From: Cunninghamia lanceolata
Lineage: Eukaryota > Streptophyta > Pinopsida > Cupressales > Cupressaceae
Length of the DNA stretch: 64,000 nucleotides
Assembly (NCBI GenBank): GCA_027924645.1
Contig: BSBN01000445.1
Location: forward strand, 5,625,001 to 5,689,000
Reading direction: 5' to 3'
A program made the position numbers and the translations under genes. The notes beneath the pieces are model-generated. The model did not search any database. It saw only the letters and a list, made by a program, of their open reading frames with translations, and was not told the origin of the DNA. Position 1 is the stretch's first letter. Every line of letters begins with the position of its first letter. Shown here piece after piece: positions 57,778 to 64,000 of the stretch.

Positions 57778-58808
57778 TATCAACTAATTATCTAATACAA
57801 TTCCTCTTCAAAATATATAAATATATCAATGATCTGAACAATTACCATGAACAAAGAATCAATATAACCTTCTTGTAATGGCAACTCTACAATATCTCTG
57901 CCAACATCTAAATTCTAGAACATCTCGAAAATATAAAAGCACCCACCCAAAACAATATCAATTTAAACATTCTATATATTACGTATAGACCTAAGACAGA
58001 TACTAGCTTATTTGAGGTATTACACCTTTTCCTAAATTTACTAAAATATAAAAAGAAAGAATCAAGTTAAATATAGACTTCCTAAAACAAATTCAAATTG
58101 ATGCCCATTAAGGAAGAATGGAATGCAGATTTATGATTTCTAATTATAATTTGTTGCCTCCATCATGCAATGATTAGTTAAGAATTTCTAAACATAAGTC
58201 TATTTTTCTTAAATGATAAGAAGATCATGAGAATGAGTCAACGCCTAACAGATTATTAAGAAACTTCTAAACTTTACACCATGCTACTATAGGCAAATAT
58301 AAACTTATGAGAATACAAGGAATTCTTTATAATTTTTAGCTAAAGATAATATAATACTTAAATGTATAATTCAGTTAAGACTTGTTCAATGCCTCAGATA
58401 TGAATTCTTAACATAACCTATGGCTAGCCTATTCTATGCCACGACTTGCATAATGCAACTGCAACATATTTAAATACCATAAAGGTATATGGCTAGCATA
58501 TTATATACAATAACTATCCTAATACAAATGCTACAGGTATAAACACAACAGTAGATACATGACTGGCATATGGCTAACGGAAAACAATGCACAAGTATAA
58601 ATATAAATTAGAGAGTCATCTAGCATGATACTGCAGATACAATGCAAGCTTTATATCTACAACTACAGATTTGTCCTCTACTGCTAGATTTGCCCCTACG
58701 CAAAGACTGCTCCTAATCTTATTGCTAACAGTTTGTGGTGCTTTTAGTGAATGTAATTGAGTGAGACATTTGTAGTGCATTAAGCTACTGATATGAATGA
58801 AATGCGTA
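55915..58808 (-). other. F left part: non-coding, with small repeats
   Basis: No coding domain. Three related GGTT(G/A)TCCTG...CGGCCCC pieces at 56641-56677, 56685-56722 and 56924-56958. An (AAT)n microsatellite at 57747-57777. Confidence 0.7.
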
Positions 58809-59290
58809 CCTTGTATAATAGTGACAAAATAATATTTTTCATGACACGGAGGAAGGATAATCTTGTTGACCGATGAATAATATTAAGACTGCTATGGAGG
58901 CCTGGGAATTCACTCCATTTATTGTTGCCAAATGTAATGCTATATTGTGAAAACTGTCATGGTCACGGCTCACCAGTTCTTTGACTGTTTCCGTGTCTTG
59001 GTTTAATAGTAGATTATGCACTACCTCAAATTGATCATATTCCACAACAAAGTGTAGAATAGATTTATGATTTGAACTGCAGATTTCAACACAGGCTGGC
59101 ATTCTATTCATAAATTCATTGATTATGGTCCAATGGCCTTTCATGGCTGCTACATGAACTGCGCACCATCCATGCTCATCCTCCTTTGTCATTAAGTCAT
59201 TTTTCCACCAATCGTGTTATAACATTGCCATTACCATCTCAAGATGTCCTCCTTGCATGCCTCTATGCAGAATCGTGGTTTAAAGATTAC
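58809..59290 (-). pseudogene. Captured plant ankyrin-repeat protein fragment
   Basis: On the minus strand the frame reads LHRGMQGGHLEMVMAML, then DEHGWCAVHVAAMKGHWTIINEF, ICSSNHKSILHFVVEYDQFEVVHNLLL and DHDSFHNIALHLATINGVNSQ, three to four ankyrin units of the plant membrane-ankyrin (ACD6/PGG) type. The first repeat is broken by a stop near 59217. The unit NIALHLA has lost the usual G-N-T/PLH. No PGG or membrane part is present, so this is a fragment. A possible splice donor GTACGC lies at about 58809. Strand equals F's own sense strand. Confidence 0.75.
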
Positions 59291-60142
59291 TAGGAATTGG
59301 GATTTCAAGAAAAACGAGCAGTAAATATCCCACACACAAATGCACAGATTGGGTTTGATGGGATTGCCAAAACTACCGATCGAACATCGACAACCTTGTT
59401 TCTTTGCTCAAACAAGCTATTTGATATTTTTTTTATGTTAAAGAATCTAGTTATGTTTTTAGATGGATATGTTGTAATGCTTTCCTAAAATGCCAAACGC
59501 CGTTCGGTGGGAGATGTTAAATGCTTCTGACATTCCTTGCACTTTTTGATTCTGAACCTTACCCTTTTCAAGCCTAGAACTACTGCTGCTTATTTTATAA
59601 TCTTTGTTCTCTTCCTTGTCAAAGTAATTCCCCTCAATATCTTCTCCATCAGGCTCTGCAAATGAGGATAATGAAGTTGAAACCACATGTTTTTTCCCAT
59701 AAACAAAATTGCTGGATTTATATCCTCGAAACAAGGGAATCCCCTTCTGAATCCTATCTTGTCTCTGAAATTTCTAGGGAATTTTGGTTAAACCATCAAC
59801 TCTTTTAGGACTTAATAAATTCCTAGAATGGCATGCTATATGAGTAATAGATCCTAGGATCCTAAAATAACAACTATTGGACATCGTATGCGGGGATTGT
59901 CTAACAAGCCCAGGCCTTGGACTGAAAGAAGAATTCTCAATCCAACACAAGATTCCTTTGGAGGGCTCCCCTAAAATTGGATTTTGCAGACAAGATATTG
60001 TGCCTAAAATCATATTGGTCAATTTAGAAATCCAACTATTCACAACAACTGTTGCCAAATTACAAATTTTAAAATAACCTAATACACAAAACCTAACTCT
60101 TCCACTGTCTACAGCCTTTTCTATACACAATGCTCTGCTCAA
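59291..60142 (-). other. F middle: possible further pieces of the captured gene
   Basis: Two open minus frames (59459-59734 and 59774-60142) show no family I recognise. They could be introns or degenerate exons of the captured gene. Confidence 0.3.
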
Positions 60143-62016
60143 ATCTCAAAATTCTGATAGAAGACCCAAAACACAAGTGGGTATTATACCTTACAAATAC
60201 TAAAAGACCCCCTATTTGAAATTCACTTGCCCACAAAACCCACCTACCCTACAGGATTCAATCCAATCTAAATCCCATTTTAAAATATAGGCGTGATTTC
60301 AATCAAAGACCAGCCCTGAGGCGTAGACAGTCAAATTTCAACCAGTAGTTGCTCTCATATTGGTCTATTCTGTGATTCTAAACCATAGTGCAGAGCCACC
60401 ACTATTCAGTTTGGAGGTGGAGAGTTTGCCAGTTGACTCGTAGACATCAGCTGGAATCATGACAACTCCATTTAATTACATCGTATACAAACTGTGGTTT
60501 TTTAACGAGAACAAAAAATTTGGTGAAGAGACTTCCTTGAGTAAAGGCACTGAAAGAGAGTGAAAGCAATTTGGGTTTGATGGATCTAGGTCGTTAATTA
60601 ATTATATCTCTAATAGAAATTTTGTTTGTAATGAAATAGTTGCAGGATAGGTATAGAATGAGTTATCAATGAGGCTCTAGATTATCAAGTAAAATGCAAA
60701 ATGGAGGAATAAAGAGAGGCAGATTTCTATCAAAACGCAAACAGAATATGGAAGACGATAGAACCTGTATCTGAAGCCTAGATTCAATGCAGAACTCACT
60801 TCCTCGGTTGCAGAAAACTCGATCCTTCTTCTTCCTGCCAAAGTCCCCCCTCCTTGCCTCTACAAACTTTTCTTTTATAACACAGCCCCTTTCCTCTTCC
60901 AAGGAACTCGGCACGCAATCCCGTGCAACTCCCTTCTCAAGATATACTTTTATTTAATTTAATAATCCAAAGAGGTTATTCTTTTTTTAAATATTAACAC
61001 ACAATTCCGACAACATTTAATTACTTTAGAGCCGACCAACCAAATTGCATTTAATAAAGTTATAACATTACAACAATCTTTAATTGTACAACTATATATT
61101 AATTTATTTTATTAATTTAGTTGCAAATTACTAATTACAACATAACTTACAACTATTTTATTTATTTAAATATTTATTGTAAATAATATTATATTAAATA
61201 ATACAAAATTTCTTACAATCTATATTTAACAACTATACTTCAAATAAAATAATAATTTATTTACAACAATAATTAACAACTATTGACATTATGCTCAATA
61301 TTATCTTTTATAAATATATTTAATTATCAATATTATAGTTTCCATAATATGATTCTAATTAAAGCACAACGACACCTTACACACTTAGACACTTTCTAAC
61401 CTAGTTAGACTCCAAGGTGCAATGTTACTTGTCCGCAAATCATGATCGAATGACAGACAACGACCAAAAGAATAAACTGACAACCAGACAACACTGACAT
61501 GGGACCTCACATTAACTCCAAACAACCAATCCATTGGCGAAGACACGCTCAGACCTGGTAATCAGGTGGAGTCGGTGCCTAGTACCTGCATTCCTACAAC
61601 AACGCACGGTTAAACATAACAAAATATATATATCCACATGCAGTCCTATAGTGAATGGAAATCGCAGTGGTGTAGGGTACTCGAGAGCGAGTAATACAAC
61701 ACTGTTCCATTCACGTTTATGAATAAATGATTAACTAGGTTGAACAAGGTATCTGATATTAATCAACAACATAAAACATTCAATCCTCTTACAATCCAAT
61801 ATTGCAATTAACATCAAAGCATCTATAACATCTAGTTCATTCATCAAATTGTAAAGCATAAAATAACCTATTCCAACATCAATATCTGTTATCATCACAA
61901 TTAGGTCCATAATAAAGTAACAAGATAACAAGAGATCCATCATCTATGGTCTAAGACACTATCATAAAGTCTAAGCAAACATCAATCTGATGGACGACGA
62001 GATGAGGGGCACTACA
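60143..62016 (-). other. F right part: GC-rich 5' UTR-like block and AT-rich DNA
   Basis: On the minus strand around 60914-60666 lies an open frame (MPSSLEEERGCVIKEKFVEA) preceded by promoter-like sequence and resembling a gene 5' end. Its link to the ankyrin fragment is not shown. 60950-61380 is AT-rich, the rest has no feature. Confidence 0.35.
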
Positions 62017-62064
62017 TATAAGGTAAGCTACTTGATGATTTTTATACTAATGAAATGTGTTTGT

Positions 62065-62300
62065 AAGCCCTCTACGGAGGTAGGATGTTGTATCTCTGTG
62101 TGAGTGCACATCTTTATTTTATATTGCAATGAGAAAGCCCTCTGTGGAGGCATGATATTGTATCTCTTGAGCTAGTGTGTATCCTTTTATTTTAAGCCAT
62201 CTACAAAGGTGGGGATGGTGTATCTCTTGAGCTAGTGCACATCCTTTTTATTCTAAAAGTCCTCTGAGTAGGCGGGGTTGGTGTATCCTCCATTAAGCGT
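62065..62300 (+). repeat. D 3' UTR tandem array 1, 4 units of about 60-70 bp
   Basis: Units begin at about 62065, 62135, 62194 and 62257 with AAGCC(C/A)TCT-type starts and end GTATCTCTTGAGC or similar. The last two are more divergent. Confidence 0.85.
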
Positions 62301-62469
62301 GTCTTTGGCGGTTGTTGTGGAATAAGGCCAACCATCAAGTGTGCCTATAATGCACCTGAGATGGTGGTGAACCTAGCAATAGGCTCCTTCCATTGCTTGT
62401 TTGCCATGTTTTAGACGTATAGTTTATTTTTGGCATGATATACGATGCTCGTGTTTTCCATGTGTCTTT

Positions 62470-62760
62470 CATGTGTTTATTCCCAAGTATAGTCGAAAGA
62501 GTGTGATGAAATGCCCCTCCTATTCTTTGGGATTTGTATGGTGTGTTTGTTCCCAAGAATAGTCCAAAAAGCATGGAAAAATGCCCCTCCTATGCTTTGG
62601 GATTTGCATGGCATGTTTGTTCTCAAGTGTAGTCCAAAGAGTGTGGTGAAATGCCCTTCCTGCACTCTGAGATTTGTATTGCATGTTTGTTGCCCCATAT
62701 GTAGTCCAAAGAGCATGGTGAAAGCCCCACCTACATTTTGGGTGGTGTGTTGCATTTTTA
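62470..62760 (+). repeat. D 3' UTR tandem array 2, 4 units of 70 bp
   Basis: TCCCAAG-ATAGTCC...ATGCCCCTCCTA-GCTTTGGGATTTG starts at 62482, 62552, 62622 and about 62692, period 70. Open frames across it are by-products of the repeat. Confidence 0.9.
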
Positions 62761-62838
62761 CTTTCCATGTATCTGCATTTGCATATATGAAAATGAAAAA
62801 TAATCATTGCATTCACTGTGTTTTACGTGTCTTCAATG

Positions 62839-62928
62839 CTATCTTCTCTATGTTTTTCATGACTATTACTATCTTCTCCATGTTTTATGTTCCTGATACT
62901 ATCTTCATTGTGTTTGGCGTGTCTGTGG
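62839..62928 (+). repeat. D 3' UTR tandem array 3, 3 units of 30 bp
   Basis: CTATCTTC(T/A)(C/T)(T/C)ATGT starts at 62839, 62869 and 62899, period 30. Confidence 0.85.
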
Positions 62929-63074
62929 TGTGTTTTCTCTAATGTCTACCTGAGACTGGGGGCTAGAAATAGTTCTCAATCTTTGTGTATACATTAGCTT
63001 CAAGTGCCTAGCATATTTGTTGTGTTTTGACCATACTTTAATGCATGTATGGGCCTTGAATTTATATATACATT

Positions 63075-63089
63075 AAAGTGGGGGCTAAA
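63075..63089 (+). other. D polypurine tract
   Basis: AAAGTGGGGGCTAAA lies directly before the 3' LTR start. Confidence 0.8.
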
Positions 63090-64000
63090 TGTTATGTTGG
63101 AAAATGTCTCCCTGGACATTTTTCCTCCTAGGTTTAGCTCTCGAGTCTCTTGTTTTGCATCTTACATGTTCATTTTGATTCCTGGAATAAAATGGCCTGA
63201 AACCCATGTCACATGGGGCATGAAGGACATCATGGCACTTAGTACTACCTTAAAAAGGACTCGTGGACATGAGCATTGGCACCCTTGTCTTGCCCTATTT
63301 CAGACAAGTCCCAATTTGAATGTCAGTTTTATGACCGTTAATTAGAACCCATGCCGATATCTTAAGTTTAAATTATGAAATTCTTAGTGGGAATGTGTTT
63401 AGTTGCATATATAAGCATGTTTAGGGTTTCATTTGCAAACTAAGAGATAACTAGAAGATGATTGTGAACTTTTGGAAAACTTATGATTTTAGAGCATTCA
63501 AGATATTCATTGTTGTAGAGCAGAGCATTGTTATTGTGTTTGTGATTGAAGATTTGGCTTCATCTTCTCATGTTTTGAAGATTCTTCATCTATGTGAGAT
63601 CTACACCTCTGAGGTGATATCTATTTGTGTTTGAATCATTTATCAATTTGTTTTTGCCTCTATCCTGAAGGGATACACACTCTTTATCTGGCAATGGTGT
63701 TCAAAAGACTTGAATGTCTCTCTGGGGCTTGACCGAGGCAAGCCTCTAAACACCACAACCCCCAATCACACTCCTTGTGATCAAGTTACTAGTGTTGCAT
63801 CTTGATGGAGTGGAGTTGCAGGGAACGGTAACACAGTGTGTAGATTCCAGATCTTTGAAGAAAAGCATTGCTCAAACTCGGGCACCAATGTAGTGTCCTC
63901 TGAGGTTGAAAACATAGAAATCATTGGGATAGTGATAATCAACATTTGAAGAGGCTCTGACATCCTGAAGAACACCCTTCCTTAGACTTGGGCACTAGTG
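63090..64000 (+). repeat. Element D 3' LTR, cut by the window end
   Basis: TGTTATGTTGG... aligns with 51733 onward. The TATA box (63408-63414) and the first palindromic unit (about 63845) are conserved. The LTRs differ clearly by scattered transitions and indels. Confidence 0.9.

Larger units (their letters stand above)
55915..62016 (-). mobile_element. Insertion F: 6.1-kb LTR-type insertion in D carrying an ankyrin gene fragment
   Basis: TATAA flanks it on both sides (55910-55914 and 62017-62021), and the ends are TGTAACACCC...GGCACTACA, the TG...CA of an LTR. Read on the minus strand it starts TGTAGTGCCCC and ends GGGTGTTACA, both common for plant gypsy LTRs. No internal repeat of the ends was found, so a solo LTR or a LARD-type element is likely. 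It contains host-like sequence on its own sense strand (ankyrin repeats, 58809-59290) and otherwise non-coding AT-rich DNA. Confidence 0.75.
51733..64000 (+). mobile_element. Element D: Ty3/gypsy-type retrotransposon with gag only, 3' LTR cut by window end
   Basis: The 5' LTR (51733-53083) and 3' LTR (63090 onward) are homologous and start TGTTATGT. A PBS-like TGGTGAACCAATG follows the first, and a purine-rich tract AAAGTGGGGGCTAAA precedes the second. Between them lie a leader, gag, an intergenic stretch, insertion F and a 3' UTR with tandem arrays. No protease, RT, RNase H or integrase is seen, so D looks non-autonomous. Its right target site is outside the window. Confidence 0.85.

Noticed and set aside
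62065..62928. CRISPR-like array
   Set aside because: The repeats are contiguous and degenerate, without unique spacers, in a plant retrotransposon 3' UTR.
62511..62942. 143-codon open frame
   Set aside because: It runs through the 70-bp and 30-bp tandem arrays and shifts frame at each unit; no protein family.

Overview
The window is a nest of broken transposable elements from a large-genome seed plant. A gymnosperm is my best guess, from the very long LTRs and the deep nesting, but the sequence does not prove it. I see no intact host gene, no rRNA or tRNA gene and no CRISPR array. Every coding region is a retrotransposon relic, a LINE relic or a captured gene fragment, and all carry stops or frameshifts.

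Layout. (1) 1-11312: T1, a Ty3/gypsy Tat-like element entered within gag. Its order is gag, protease, extra RNase H, RT, RNase H, integrase, then a long extra ORF (X), a TATA box and an LTR end. (2) 11313-12147: an AT-rich degenerate repeat. (3) 12148-12481 and 45101-45252: the two halves of one LINE RNase H domain, split by element C. (4) 12482-45100: element C, a related Ty3/gypsy element. Its two LTRs start TGTTGTGCC and end CATCAACA, and each holds a full-length copy of an ORF of about 1,330 codons upstream of the LTR promoter. Without nested insertions the LTRs are about 6.2 kb (5', with a 1.03-kb deletion) and 7.2 kb (3'). (5) Inside C: a Ty1/copia element on the minus strand (15973-22303, TSD ACAAT), a probable solo LTR in pol (27981-29343), and a hairpin-rich insertion E in the 3' LTR (34386-39248). 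(6) 45253-48345: the LINE tail, AT-rich spacers and a minus-strand LINE ORF1 relic. (7) 48346-51732: weakly identifiable old sequence. (8) 51733-64000: element D, a Ty3/gypsy element with gag but no visible pol, with three tandem arrays in its 3' UTR and its 3' LTR cut by the window end. Insertion F (55915-62016, TSD TATAA) lies inside D and carries an ankyrin-repeat gene fragment.

Order of events. The LINE piece lay in AT-rich DNA, C inserted into it, and copia, E and the solo LTR inserted into C. The two C LTRs differ by roughly 10 percent in a short stretch I counted by hand, and the copia LTRs by roughly 5-6 percent, which fits that order.

The most interesting system is the pair of related gypsy families (T1 and C). 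They have a coiled-coil-type ORF in or beside the U3 of the LTR, and a second RNase H domain between protease and RT instead of after the RT-RNase H pair. Second is insertion E, which holds an unusual run of near-perfect palindromes.
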